Shown here in pieces: positions 7,004-14,805 of a stretch of DNA of 19,409 nt. Under the pieces are notes generated by a model. That model saw only the letters and a program-made list of their open reading frames with translations, had not been told where the DNA came from and did not search any database. A program made the translations under genes and the position numbers. The stretch comes from JBMNQS01 sp050944255 (lineage in GTDB: Bacteria > Bacillota > Clostridia > Christensenellales > Maliibacteriaceae), in the NCBI GenBank assembly GCA_050944255.1, contig JBMNQS010000041.1, forward strand, positions 1 through 19,409, given 5' to 3'. Within the stretch, counting starts at the first letter, position 1, and each line of letters begins with the position of its first letter.

Positions 7004-7696
7004 TCAGTGCCATTCCAATTGAATGAACATGCAGCTTTCAGGGTACAACAGGTCGATGTCTCCGTCGGTTTCCCAAACATTGTAGCTACCCACGCAATAG
7101 TAAAAGTCATCGTATAACTGTAAGTCCTCGTCCGGTATGATGAAAGCCACCGTAAAGGTATGGGGGACGCCCTTTTGCAGTGGGAAATAAAAATAGTCTT
7201 TTTGATCCTTTTTATCCCGGTTTTCGCTGTACGTAGCCGACCCAGCCACGCCAATGAATCCCTCTTTTTTATTGGAGGCATAAACAGCGTAAGACGTCAG
7301 CATACTTATGCTGTCCTCGGAGACCTCCTCGGTGGCTTCAATGATGATGTAGGAATAAGGCCCGGTGAAGGTACCGTCCTCCTTCATGCCCTTGTCACTG
7401 TGAAAGGACGGCGGGGGCGGCAGCTCTGCGGTCAGCTCTTTGGATACCCAGGCCGAATGCACGATGACCGTTCTGGTGCCGATGCCCGGCAAATCAGGGA
7501 TGAAGGCCGGTTCGCCCATCTCCACCAGCAGGCTGGGATTGTCGCTTCGCACCAGCTCCACCTTCTTGGTGGAGGAAGGTGTGGGCAGGGCCGCCGCGTC
7601 CGGCGACGAACCTTTAAAAAGGCCCGTAGTCATGGCGGCGTATACGACTACGGCCAGCATCAAAAGGCCGGCCAGCCCCGCAACAAGCTTTTTCAC
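7004..7696 (-). CDS. Membrane-anchored/secreted protein of unknown function, tandem paralogue B
   Basis: A 230-residue protein starting at GTG 7696, with a GGGGGG ribosome site (minus strand) about 8 bases upstream. The N-terminal anchor MKKLVAGLAGLLMLAVVVYA, acidic/Ser-Pro linker and beta-rich outer domain match paralogue A position by position. The DNA is identical from 7219 to 7323, while the ends and the leaders differ, which points to recent duplication or gene conversion. The residues that differ cluster in the N-terminal third (EMGEPAFIPDLPGIGTRTV versus ELGEPACVSEHTSGTRTV). It has its own promoter at 7745-7773 and a palindrome in its leader. No enzyme motif is recognised; a surface role is likely from topology only. 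Confidence 0.82.
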   Translation of the reverse strand: MKKLVAGLAGLLMLAVVVYAAMTTGLFKGSSPDAAALPTPSSTKKVELVRSDNPSLLVEMGEPAFIPDLPGIGTRTVIVHSAWVSKELTAELPPPPSFHSDKGMKEDGTFTGPYSYIIIEATEEVSEDSISMLTSYAVYASNKKEGFIGVAGSATYSENRDKKDQKDYFYFPLQKGVPHTFTVAFIIPDEDLQLYDDFYYCVGSYNVWETDGDIDLLYPESCMFIQLEWH

Positions 7697-7710
7697 AGTA
7701 TTCCCCCCTA

Positions 7711-7725
7711 TTCCATTGAATGGAA
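7711..7725. promoter_or_regulatory. Perfect palindrome in leader of paralogue B
   Basis: TTCCATTGAATGGAA is a perfect 7+1+7 inverted repeat about 20 bases downstream of the -10 box and just before the ribosome site. Candidate operator or small RNA hairpin. No regulator is assigned. Confidence 0.45.
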
Positions 7726-7744
7726 CAACAAAACCGTTATTTTA

Positions 7745-7773
7745 AGCATACGCCTGAAGCTGCGACATGTCAA
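7745..7773 (-). promoter_or_regulatory. Sigma-A promoter for paralogue B
   Basis: On the minus strand: TTGACA (7768-7773), 17-base spacer, TATGCT (7745-7750). Confidence 0.75.
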
Positions 7774-7893
7774 AATGCTCAGCGGCCGCATGATTGCGAA
7801 TATTATGTCTTTGTTACACTTTATGGATCATAGAAGGTTTTTTCGCTGTAAAATAGAAGCATATAGAAGAATATGTCGGAGCAAGGCTTTATC

Positions 7894-10017
7894 ATGAACA
7901 AACCGGAACCTCCATCAACGGGAAAAAAGGGAAACAGGCGGTGTTTTTTAAGTCTTTTTGTTTTGCTTGCCATGCTTTTATCGGGCTGTTTGCGGAATAT
8001 GGAAGACGGCCCGCAATACTGGGAATACTGGGAAAACCGCTATATGGGCGAGACGGATGAAACCGGCAGGGAAAAAGGCCGGTCGTTTTACGCGGATTCA
8101 AGCATAGCTGTTGAAACCGATTCGATCCCGTTTTGGGCGCTGGCCGATATGCGGGAGTTCTTCGGCGGCGAAGACACGCTGGAGGGGAAGCGGCTCTATG
8201 AGCGAAACGGCCACCTCCTGTACGTGATCTATGTCAACGGGCAGAAGCAAGGCTGGTACGTGCTGACAGAAGGCGAAGCGCCGCAAATGTACGATGAGAA
8301 GGCGCACAGCGCGCTGTTTGAGCCGGGCAAAATCGACGCGCCGCTTCGCAAACAGATGGATTCCATGAAAGAAGATGAGATCGTTCAGGTGGTTCTGACG
8401 CTTGCGGATGTGGATGAAGACGAGGCTATGGCGCGCTTTCAAACCCAGTACCCGGATGAGTTTGCCGTCTATACGCAGCAGGCGGAGGATGAAATAACGG
8501 TGGCGTCCATTCACGATGCCATTGCCGCCAAGCGCGGCCTCTACAGACACTTGTACAGGCAGAACAACCGCCCGGTGGCGCAAGCACTGGTCGCTTATGG
8601 GGCAAAACTCATTTTTCAGAGCGCGTATTCCCCGCTATGCATCATGCAGATGACAAAAGGCGCCATTGAAAAGGCGGTGCAGATGTCGCAGGTAATGAGC
8701 ATATCCCAGTATTTTGAGAATGGGGACGGCATGGAGCAGCAAAGCGCGGGCCCGGCAAGCACACATCCCGAGTTTCTTCAGCCCACATCGGGACCGCCCT
8801 ATTCGGCGCCCAGGGATGTCTCCTTCCTGGTGATGCATATGAAGCGGAGCATGCTGCTGGAGCATACCGGGGAGGATGTAAAGATCGGCATGATGGACAT
8901 CAGCGGCGTGGATGCGGCAAAAGCTGAACTGGCCGGCCGGGTGACCAATATGTGGGGCGACACGGAGCAAAATAAAGATTCCCATGCCACCAGGGTAGCC
9001 CTTCTGATTGCCGGAGAAGATACCGGCACTGCGCCGCAGGCGCAAATATACGCCACCTACATCAACGAAACGTCCTTTTACAGCGAGATGGAATGGCTGC
9101 TGACCCAGGGGGTATCCATCATCAACATCAGCATGTACGCGGCTCGAAACGGCCGGTATAACCTGCTGGACAAGTGGATGGATTTTATTGTTTCGCGTTA
9201 TGATGTGCACGTGGTGAAGTCCGCAGGGAATACGGGCCAATACATCAGTTCCCCGGGCCTTGCGTTCAATGCGGTGACCGTCGGCAATCTCAACGCCCAC
9301 AACGGCCTTATGGCCGGACAGCATGAAGTGAACTGGAATTCAAGCTGGGTGGAGGAACCCACGGCCGCCAGCAAACCGGATCTGATCGCGCCGGGTTCGC
9401 ATATTGAGTACGAGCACAGCAATGGCAAGAGCAAAACATACCATGGAACCAGCTATTCCGCCGCCTACGTCTCCGGTGCCATCGCAATGCTGATCTCAAA
9501 GGACCCGACCCTGGCGGTCCGGCCCGCCGCCGTCAAGGCCATTGTCATGGCCGGCGCGTGGGAGAAGGCGCGTGAAAGCGGGTATGGCCTGGAGGGCTGC
9601 CCCTATCTGTCCGACAAGGAGGACGCGGGCAAGCTGAACTGCCGCAGCGCCCTTTACATCGTGGAGAACGAGCGCCATTTTGCGGTGACGATGCCGGCGG
9701 GCACGGATACGTTCAAAAAGACGCTTTATATCAGCGCGGATACCGTTCAAACGCGTATGGCCGTCTGCTGGAACAAGAAAAACGCCGTCAGCGCCGGCCA
9801 GTCCATATCCGAAGCATGCATCGGCGACGTCTCCATGGACGATCTGGACCTCAAGGTCTACAACCCGCAGGGCGAACTGATCGCCCATTCGTATTCGACG
9901 AACAACAATGTGGAGCTGGTGGACTTCAAGCCCGATTTATCCGGAGGATACACGGTGGAAATCAGCCGGCACAACAATTTATCTTCCGATATCTCGTTTG
10001 CTTTTGCCTATTGGTGA
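7894..10017 (+). CDS. Subtilisin-family (S8) serine protease lipoprotein
   Basis: A 707-residue extracytoplasmic lipoprotein protease. The frame is open from ATG 7873, but ATG 7894 has better ribosome-site spacing (GGAG, then AAGG 7 bases upstream), so it is chosen. The N-terminus has a basic stretch, a hydrophobic core FLSLFVLLAMLLSGC and a lipobox with Cys ~31. An ~290-residue prodomain-like region follows. The S8 catalytic residues are all visible: Asp335 in IGMMDISG, His364 in DSHATRVALLIAG, oxyanion Asn446 in KSAGNTG, Ser520 in HGTSYSAAYVSGA. The motif around His (SHATRVA in place of GTHVAG) is unusual. Residues beyond ~590 form a beta-sandwich-like C-terminal domain (DLDLKVYNPQGELIAHS) typical of P-domain-like tails. 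It is probably cut to a mature cell-bound form. The DUF3298 gene follows but has its own promoter. Confidence 0.93.
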   Translation: MNKPEPPSTGKKGNRRCFLSLFVLLAMLLSGCLRNMEDGPQYWEYWENRYMGETDETGREKGRSFYADSSIAVETDSIPFWALADMREFFGGEDTLEGKRLYERNGHLLYVIYVNGQKQGWYVLTEGEAPQMYDEKAHSALFEPGKIDAPLRKQMDSMKEDEIVQVVLTLADVDEDEAMARFQTQYPDEFAVYTQQAEDEITVASIHDAIAAKRGLYRHLYRQNNRPVAQALVAYGAKLIFQSAYSPLCIMQMTKGAIEKAVQMSQVMSISQYFENGDGMEQQSAGPASTHPEFLQPTSGPPYSAPRDVSFLVMHMKRSMLLEHTGEDVKIGMMDISGVDAAKAELAGRVTNMWGDTEQNKDSHATRVALLIAGEDTGTAPQAQIYATYINETSFYSEMEWLLTQGVSIINISMYAARNGRYNLLDKWMDFIVSRYDVHVVKSAGNTGQYISSPGLAFNAVTVGNLNAHNGLMAGQHEVNWNSSWVEEPTAASKPDLIAPGSHIEYEHSNGKSKTYHGTSYSAAYVSGAIAMLISKDPTLAVRPAAVKAIVMAGAWEKARESGYGLEGCPYLSDKEDAGKLNCRSALYIVENERHFAVTMPAGTDTFKKTLYISADTVQTRMAVCWNKKNAVSAGQSISEACIGDVSMDDLDLKVYNPQGELIAHSYSTNNNVELVDFKPDLSGGYTVEISRHNNLSSDISFAFAYW

Positions 10018-10046
10018 TTTTTAGGAGGCTTTTGCAGAGACGATGG

Positions 10047-10070
10047 CCCGCGTGGCGCGGGTTTCTTTTT
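10047..10070 (+). terminator. Rho-independent terminator after subtilase gene
   Basis: CCCGCG TGG CGCGGG stem-loop followed by TTTCTTTTT. Confidence 0.75.
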
Positions 10071-10076
10071 GCATGG

Positions 10077-10106
10077 TTGTCATGTCCCGCTGTTTTCGGC
10101 TATACA
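10077..10106 (+). promoter_or_regulatory. Promoter for membrane-anchored DUF3298 gene
   Basis: TTGTCA (10077-10082), 18-base spacer, TATACA (10101-10106). The start of transcription would fall near 10113, just before the ribosome site. That excludes the ATG at 10043 as the start. Confidence 0.6.
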
Positions 10107-10132
10107 ATGTAGCACAGAAAGGAGCGCCGGAC

Positions 10133-10912
10133 ATGAAGAATAAAGTACGCTGGATCATCGGGGGAACAGCCGCGCTGTTCCTGCTTCTTCTGGGGCTGGG
10201 CCTCTTTATAAAGTCCAGCGAGACGCCCTTTGATTTTGAGACGGTGGAGCATCCCGAGGCGCTGGTATACCTTGAAACCGAAGCCTGGGAGGATGAGTTT
10301 GGCGCCGTCAGCCTGCAGCGTCCCATAACGCGCAGCGCGCAGGTGAACAACGACGTCTGGAAGCACCTCCAGGCCCAGGCGCAGCATGAGCGCAGGGGAT
10401 GGAGAAAGACGGAGCCCCAGACGGCAGGCCGCTGGATGCAGATCACGATCAGGCCCAGCTTCATCAATGAAAACCTGGTATCCTTCCTGTTCTGCAAGGC
10501 CGTCTATGAGGGGGGCGCCCATCCGCAGGAAACGTACTACACCATCAGCTACGATCTGGCCACCGGGAAATCCTGGAACCTGCGCCGGCTGTTCAGGGAT
10601 GAAAGCGCCGCGCCCCAGCGGCTGATGGTGGCTGCCAAGCAGGCCATGATGCAGACGGGGATGGACCTGGTGCTGGATAAAGGGATGATCGGCGAAGTAA
10701 TCCAGCCGGATATGAAGAGCTTCAGGGCGTACGCCTGGGACGGGGATATTCTGCAGATCATATACGATCCCGGCGCCCTGGCGCCGTATGCGGAAGGAGA
10801 AATTGTGGTGCCGATACGGCTTTACTCCATCGCCGACGCGCTGGCCGACGACGTGCATCTGCCGGTGAAGAGCTTTACCGTGGATACGCTGGAGAAATTC
10901 GAGTCTGAATGA
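10133..10912 (+). CDS. Membrane-anchored DUF3298 (RsiV-like) protein
   Basis: A 259-residue protein. ATG 10133 has GGAG 8 bases upstream. Residues 1-8 are short and basic; residues ~9-29 form one membrane segment (IIGGTAALFLLLLGLGLFI); the rest lies outside the membrane. A DUF3298 domain is indicated by EGGAHPQETYYTISYDLATG (GGAHP at 127-131) and the later strand ILQIIYDPGALAPYAEG. RsiV of Bacillus has the same outer domain but also a cytoplasmic anti-sigma segment; here only eight residues precede the membrane, so an anti-sigma role is unlikely. Possibly a wall-associated or ligand-binding protein. It sits between the subtilase gene and a convergent DUF896 gene. Confidence 0.82.
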   Translation: MKNKVRWIIGGTAALFLLLLGLGLFIKSSETPFDFETVEHPEALVYLETEAWEDEFGAVSLQRPITRSAQVNNDVWKHLQAQAQHERRGWRKTEPQTAGRWMQITIRPSFINENLVSFLFCKAVYEGGAHPQETYYTISYDLATGKSWNLRRLFRDESAAPQRLMVAAKQAMMQTGMDLVLDKGMIGEVIQPDMKSFRAYAWDGDILQIIYDPGALAPYAEGEIVVPIRLYSIADALADDVHLPVKSFTVDTLEKFESE

Positions 10913-10943
10913 CGTGAAAAACGGTTAAAATAAAAAAGGCCAT

Positions 10944-10971
10944 AAAAAAAGACCTTGAGGCCGGTTTTTTT
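10944..10971. terminator. Likely bidirectional terminator between convergent genes
   Basis: A-run, an imperfect stem around CCTTGAGG, and a matching T-run. It lies between the stop of the plus-strand DUF3298 gene and the minus-strand DUF896 gene, whose stop codon overlaps its right end. Confidence 0.6.
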
Positions 10972-11158
10972 AAAATTCCGTGTCCCTATCCTCCGCGAAC
11001 CGGATCATTTCCAGCATGTTTTTCATGTGGGACCTGACGGCGGCAAGATAGGCGGCGCGAAGAAGGGTCTGCTCGTTCTTTTCCGCCTGAGTCAGCCCCT
11101 GGGTACGCGATTTTCTGGCGAGAAAATTGATGCGCGCCAGCTGTTCCTCGTTCAGCAT
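10970..11158 (-). CDS. DUF896 (YnzC/UPF0291) family protein
   Basis: A 62-residue cytoplasmic protein. The family signature is EEQLARINFLARKSRTQGL, then TQAEKNEQTLLRAAYLAAVRSHM, predicting the short two-helix hairpin of the YnzC family. Members are small Firmicute proteins of unknown function, some under SOS control. The start is set at 11158: GGAGG 9 bases upstream, and family members begin right at this motif. The frame extends to 11236, but those extra 26 basic residues have no family counterpart. The family's longer C-terminal tail is absent; the protein ends soon after the helix hairpin. No LexA-type site was recognised upstream. Confidence 0.85.
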   Translation of the reverse strand: MLNEEQLARINFLARKSRTQGLTQAEKNEQTLLRAAYLAAVRSHMKNMLEMIRFAEDRDTEF

Positions 11159-11216
11159 ATCCCTTCGCCTCCAAAGTAGTTTTCGACGAAAGCGGGCGAT
11201 CTCCTTTTTTGAAAAC

Positions 11217-11246
11217 TGGACTTTTGAGGGCGGCATGCGCTATACT
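11217..11246 (+). promoter_or_regulatory. Possible promoter for GNAT gene
   Basis: TATACT (11241-11246) with a weak -35 TGGACT (11217-11222) at 18 bases. The -10 is good, the -35 partial. Confidence 0.45.
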
Positions 11247-11280
11247 GTAAACACGGCTTGAGATTGGGGGGCATAGAGCA

Positions 11281-11766
11281 TTGCTTGCTGGCGTGTGGCT
11301 GCTGGGGACCAGGGACGACCTGTCTGTCTGCCTGGATTTAAGATACGAAGTGTTTTGCGACGAGCAGGGTTTTCCCAGGGAGATTGAACGCGATCACCTG
11401 GATGGGCGCAGCCTTCACGTGGCCATTTTGGAAGAGGGCGCCTGCGTGGCTACGGGCCGCCTGACGCCGCTGAACCACGGCGTGTACAGGATCGGCCGCC
11501 TGGCGGTCAAAAAGACACATAGGGGGAAGGGATACGGCGGCATGGCCCTTCGCATGCTGATGGCCAGGGCGCTGGATGCCGGCGCGGAAAAGCTGGTGCT
11601 GGGCGCGCAGCTTCACGCGCAGGATATGTACGCGCATTTCGGCTTTGCGCCCGACGGGGAGGTATACCTTGAGGCGGGCCAGCCTCACCGGAAGATGACC
11701 GCCACCCGGCAAACGGTGCGTTTTCCGAAAAAATGCGGGGCACCTCCCGCAAAGAGCAAAGAATAA
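11281..11766 (+). CDS. GNAT family N-acetyltransferase (YjcF-like)
   Basis: A 161-residue acetyl-CoA-dependent transferase. The start is TTG 11281 with a GGGGGG ribosome site (11266-11271) 9 bases upstream; no ATG is available nearby. The motifs match the YjcF/ElaA-like branch: LRYEVFCDEQGFPREIERDH near the N-terminus, GRLTPLNHGVYRIGRLAVKK, the acetyl-CoA pyrophosphate loop RGKGYG (81-86), and VYLEAGQPHRKM near the end. The acetylated substrate is unknown in this branch. The short Pro/Lys-rich tail (FPKKCGAPPAKSKE) is extra. It stands alone between divergent DUF896 and the following CNNM gene. Confidence 0.88.
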   Translation: MLAGVWLLGTRDDLSVCLDLRYEVFCDEQGFPREIERDHLDGRSLHVAILEEGACVATGRLTPLNHGVYRIGRLAVKKTHRGKGYGGMALRMLMARALDAGAEKLVLGAQLHAQDMYAHFGFAPDGEVYLEAGQPHRKMTATRQTVRFPKKCGAPPAKSKE

Positions 11767-11773
11767 AATAGTA

Positions 11774-11803
11774 TTAGACGAGCGGCAGAATTTATGCTAT
11801 AAT
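11774..11803 (+). promoter_or_regulatory. Extended -10 promoter for CNNM/CBS gene
   Basis: TGCTATAAT (11795-11803) is a consensus extended -10; TTAGAC at 11774-11779 is a weak -35. Transcription would start near 11810, after the ATG at 11806, so that ATG cannot be the start codon. Confidence 0.7.
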
Positions 11804-11844
11804 ATATGCTATTATTTTTCCAAGTACCAAAGGGGGAATTAAAC

Positions 11845-13233
11845 TTGGACTCACCTGACCCTATATGGAGTCAACTGCTTTTACAATTGATCTTAATTTT
11901 ACTCAACGCCTTTTTTTCATCGACTGAAATTGCCGTCATATCGTTGGATGAAAACCGCGTGCGCAGAAGCGCTGAAAGCGGGGATAAGAAATCCGGCCAG
12001 TTGCTGCGTTTGATCGAGAAACCTGCCAACTTTTTGTCCACCATTCAGGTGGGCATCACTTTGGCAGGCTTTTTAGCCAGCGCGTTTGCAGCCGAGCGGT
12101 TCGCGGGCAGGCTGGCGCAGTGGTTTATCAGCATTGGCCTGAATATGTCCTTTGATACGCTCAATACCTTCTCGGTGATACTCATTACCATTGTCCTGTC
12201 CTACTTTATGCTGGTGTTGGGCGAGCTTCTGCCCAAGCGGATCGCCATGAGCAATCCCGATAAGGTGGCCAGGTTCGCAAGCGGCATCATCGTCGGCCTC
12301 GCCGTTTTGATGCGTCCGGTGGTGTGGTTCCTGTCCAAGTCCACAAACGGCCTTTTAAAGCTATTCGGCATCAATCCCGACGACGTGGGCGGTGAGGTGA
12401 CCGAGGAGGGCATCCGGCTGATGGTGGATATCGGCGAGGAAAAAGGCGCCATTGAAACGGCGGAAAGGGAGATGATCGAAAACATCTTCGAGTTCAACAA
12501 CATGAACGCCGTGGACGCCATGACCCACCGTACGGATGTGACGGCCATCTGGGTGGATGAGCCCATTGAGAACATCTTCAAATTGATAGAGGAGTCCGGC
12601 CTGTCGCGCTTTCCCGTCTATGACGAGGATATCGACGACGTGATCGGCATTCTCAATGCGCGGGACTTTCTGCTTAACGAGCGCAGGGATCCGCCCAAAG
12701 AGCTCCGCGATATCCTGCGGCCCGCGTACTTTGTGCCCGAATCCGTCCGGACGGACGTTCTGTTCCGCGACATGCAGATGAAGAAAGTCCATCTGGCCGT
12801 GGTGGTGGACGAATACGGCGGCACCAGCGGTATCGTGACCATGGAGGACCTCCTGGAGGAGATCGTGGGCAACATCTACGACGAATTTGACCCGAACACC
12901 GAGCAGGATTTCGTCCAGCTGGACGACAATCTCTGGCGCGTTGCCGGCAGCTTCGAGCTGGAGCGGCTGGAAGAGGAGCTGGGCGTGGATATTTCCGACG
13001 AGGATGAATACGATACGCTGGGCGGGCTGGTATTCAGCCAGCTCAACGCCATTCCCGAGGACGGCAGCCATCCCGAGGTGAAAACCTGCGGCCTTTATAT
13101 TTACGTGGAGGAACTGACGGACCGCCGCGTGGAATGGGCGCGGGTATCCAAACTTTCCCCCGAGGAGGGGGAGGATGCCGATGGCGCCGATAAACCGGGC
13201 AAAAGCAAAGCGGACAAAGCCAGAGAAAAATAG
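11845..13233 (+). CDS. CNNM domain, CBS pair and CorC/HlyC-domain membrane protein (hemolysin C/MpfA-type)
   Basis: A 462-residue integral membrane protein of the CNNM/CorC family, associated with magnesium or other divalent cation efflux; older annotation calls it hemolysin. TTG 11845 is chosen because AGGGGG (11831-11836) lies 8 bases upstream and the promoter rules out ATG 11806. Residues ~5-190 are the CNNM transmembrane domain (LLLQLILILLNAFFSSTEIA, FSVILITIVLSYFMLVLGEL with LPKRIA). Residues ~225-345 are two CBS domains, likely binding adenine nucleotides (FPVYDEDIDDVIGILNARDF; VVVDEYGGTSGIVTMEDLLE, D322). Residues ~350-435 are the CorC_HlyC domain. The tail is very Lys/Ala-rich. Complete and apparently functional; monocistronic with its own terminator. 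Confidence 0.94.
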   Translation: MDSPDPIWSQLLLQLILILLNAFFSSTEIAVISLDENRVRRSAESGDKKSGQLLRLIEKPANFLSTIQVGITLAGFLASAFAAERFAGRLAQWFISIGLNMSFDTLNTFSVILITIVLSYFMLVLGELLPKRIAMSNPDKVARFASGIIVGLAVLMRPVVWFLSKSTNGLLKLFGINPDDVGGEVTEEGIRLMVDIGEEKGAIETAEREMIENIFEFNNMNAVDAMTHRTDVTAIWVDEPIENIFKLIEESGLSRFPVYDEDIDDVIGILNARDFLLNERRDPPKELRDILRPAYFVPESVRTDVLFRDMQMKKVHLAVVVDEYGGTSGIVTMEDLLEEIVGNIYDEFDPNTEQDFVQLDDNLWRVAGSFELERLEEELGVDISDEDEYDTLGGLVFSQLNAIPEDGSHPEVKTCGLYIYVEELTDRRVEWARVSKLSPEEGEDADGADKPGKSKADKAREK

Positions 13234-13249
13234 CAGGAGCGAAAATCAA

Positions 13250-13278
13250 GGCGGCCGCAGTTATGCGGCCGCCTTTTT
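13250..13278. terminator. Terminator between convergent genes
   Basis: Perfect 10-bp stem GGCGGCCGCA / TGCGGCCGCC with loop GTTA, then TTTTTC on the plus strand. On the minus strand TTGATTTT follows, so it may also serve the amidohydrolase gene. Confidence 0.85.
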
Positions 13279-13300
13279 CTTTGCTAATTATATAAATTCA

Positions 13301-14503
13301 TCAGGTAATGCCGAATATCTCCTTCGGATTCTCGTACAGGATGCGCGTTACCGCGTATTTGGCGTAGTCCATATCAAAGGCGCCGCCCAATATCATCTGG
13401 GTCAGCGCGCCTCCCAGCGCATGCTCCAAGGCGAGGCGCGTGCCGTAGCTTTCCTCCGACGTCCACGTATCACAGCCCCAGCACAGCCGGTGCGCGCCGC
13501 CGGTCTCCAGCGCATTGACAATAAATTCCTTTGCCTTGTTCGTGCAGATGATGGGCAGCCAGCAGAAATCGGCCACCACGTTTTTGTAGTTGTGCAGCAG
13601 GCCCAGCACGTCGTCGGACCAGGGGAATCCTCCGTGGAACAGCACGAAGCGGACGTCCGGGTTTTTCTCGATCAACGGGCGCAGGTGGATGGCGTTGCTG
13701 TTATCCAATAGTCCCAGCCCGGTATGGATCAGCACCGGCATACCAAGCTCTCCGGCCTGCCTCACGATAACGTAGGTGATGTAATCGCCAAAGTCTTTAA
13801 TCTGCCGGGGCGTGGCGTCGGGATTCAAAAAGGCCTGCGCCCCGCGCTCAAAGGATACGTCCTGGAAATCCAGCGAGCGGTGGTACGCGATGCCGATCTT
13901 AATGGCCGAGGCGCCATTTTGCCTGTGCTTGCGTATATTGCCTTTGGTATTTTCCACAAACGCGGCGAAATCACGGGTATCCTCTTTGCGCATCTCGTCG
14001 TTGTATACGCTGACGCCGTGCTTTGTGAGCTTATCATAGTCGTACGCGTTGTAATACATGTCGCAGCGGAAGGTATGTTTGAAGATTTCCGGGTGGCCGT
14101 TGTTGGAGCCCGGCAGCCAGTAGCTGTCCAGCACATTGAACGCGTAGTTGCATTTGTCCTTCAGCAGATGCAGATGATACGCCGGGTCGGCATAGGCGCT
14201 CTTGATCCGCGCGTCCAGTTCCCGGTACGTATCCTTTGAAAGTTCCATCCCGTACAACGCTTTGAGAGACTGCTGCAGCCATCTGAAATAGGTGTTGGTT
14301 TTCATCCGGTTGACGTAGCCCTCCACGGCGTCGCCGTTCCACTGGGGCGTCTCTTCCATCCACGAGCAATAGCTGTTGTCCAGTATGAATCTGAGGTCGG
14401 CCGCGGCCGTTTTATCGTCGGGCAGATGATGGCAGTGTGAGGATATGATCGGCTGCTGTGATATAAATTCCCCGAGTTCAGGCAATACGTAGTGAAAGCT
14501 CAT
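13301..14503 (-). CDS. Amidohydrolase-superfamily enzyme (amidohydrolase_2 type)
   Basis: A 400-residue cytoplasmic metal-dependent hydrolase or isomerase. AGGAGGAG lies 6 bases before ATG 14503. The superfamily's metal ligands are visible in order: HxH at residues 23/25 (ISSHCHH), His260 in PVLIHTGLG, His290 in VLFHGGFPW, Asp345 in CWGCDTW. The layout suggests a TIM barrel of the PF04909 group; the opening and the Trp/Tyr-rich middle also recall uronate isomerases (UxaC-like). Substrate cannot be told from sequence; no sugar-acid pathway genes adjoin it. It is transcribed alone from the promoter at 14546-14574. Confidence 0.87.
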   Translation of the reverse strand: MSFHYVLPELGEFISQQPIISSHCHHLPDDKTAAADLRFILDNSYCSWMEETPQWNGDAVEGYVNRMKTNTYFRWLQQSLKALYGMELSKDTYRELDARIKSAYADPAYHLHLLKDKCNYAFNVLDSYWLPGSNNGHPEIFKHTFRCDMYYNAYDYDKLTKHGVSVYNDEMRKEDTRDFAAFVENTKGNIRKHRQNGASAIKIGIAYHRSLDFQDVSFERGAQAFLNPDATPRQIKDFGDYITYVIVRQAGELGMPVLIHTGLGLLDNSNAIHLRPLIEKNPDVRFVLFHGGFPWSDDVLGLLHNYKNVVADFCWLPIICTNKAKEFIVNALETGGAHRLCWGCDTWTSEESYGTRLALEHALGGALTQMILGGAFDMDYAKYAVTRILYENPKEIFGIT

Positions 14504-14545
14504 GCGCTACTCCTCCTATTGAATTATGCGGACGCTTTGCTTTAC

Positions 14546-14574
14546 ATTATAGGGGATCGGGAATTTTAAAACAA
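14546..14574 (-). promoter_or_regulatory. Sigma-A promoter for amidohydrolase gene
   Basis: Minus strand: TTGTTT (14569-14574), 17-base spacer, consensus TATAAT (14546-14551). Leader of about 35 bases. The stretch 14575-14770 upstream contains no gene I can support. Confidence 0.8.
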
Positions 14575-14770
14575 GGCATATCGCTTTTCCGGCGGGACGG
14601 GAGAATAACTTACTGAAAACTTCAGACTGCCCCCTGGCGTCTTCCCGGCAATGAGCCACAGCGCGCCACAGAGGAGGGTTTGACGCCGGATAACCGCCGA
14701 CTCAATCGGATCAAAAGCGTAACGGGAACTGACCAAATGGAATAAAATAAGAATTTTGGACAATTGATTC

Positions 14771-14799
14771 TTGACATAGATATATATCAATGGTAATCT
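14771..14799 (+). promoter_or_regulatory. Strong promoter of the surface-protein gene, palindrome in the spacer
   Basis: Consensus TTGACA (14771-14776), 17-base spacer, TAATCT (14794-14799) with an extended TGG. The spacer contains the perfect palindrome GATATATATC (14779-14788), placed where a repressor would block polymerase. An operator role is inferred. Confidence 0.8.
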
Positions 14800-14805
14800 A
14801 AACAA

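Noticed and set aside
8635..9324. Antisense frame inside the subtilase gene
   Set aside because: The plus strand carries the complete S8 catalytic set over the same region.
11159..11236. Extra 26 residues at the N-terminus of the DUF896 protein
   Set aside because: Family members begin at the MLNEEQLARIN position, where a GGAGG site stands; the extension has no family counterpart.
14566..14805. 79-residue minus-strand frame
   Set aside because: It overlaps the amidohydrolase promoter, starts with TTG without a ribosome site and resembles no family.
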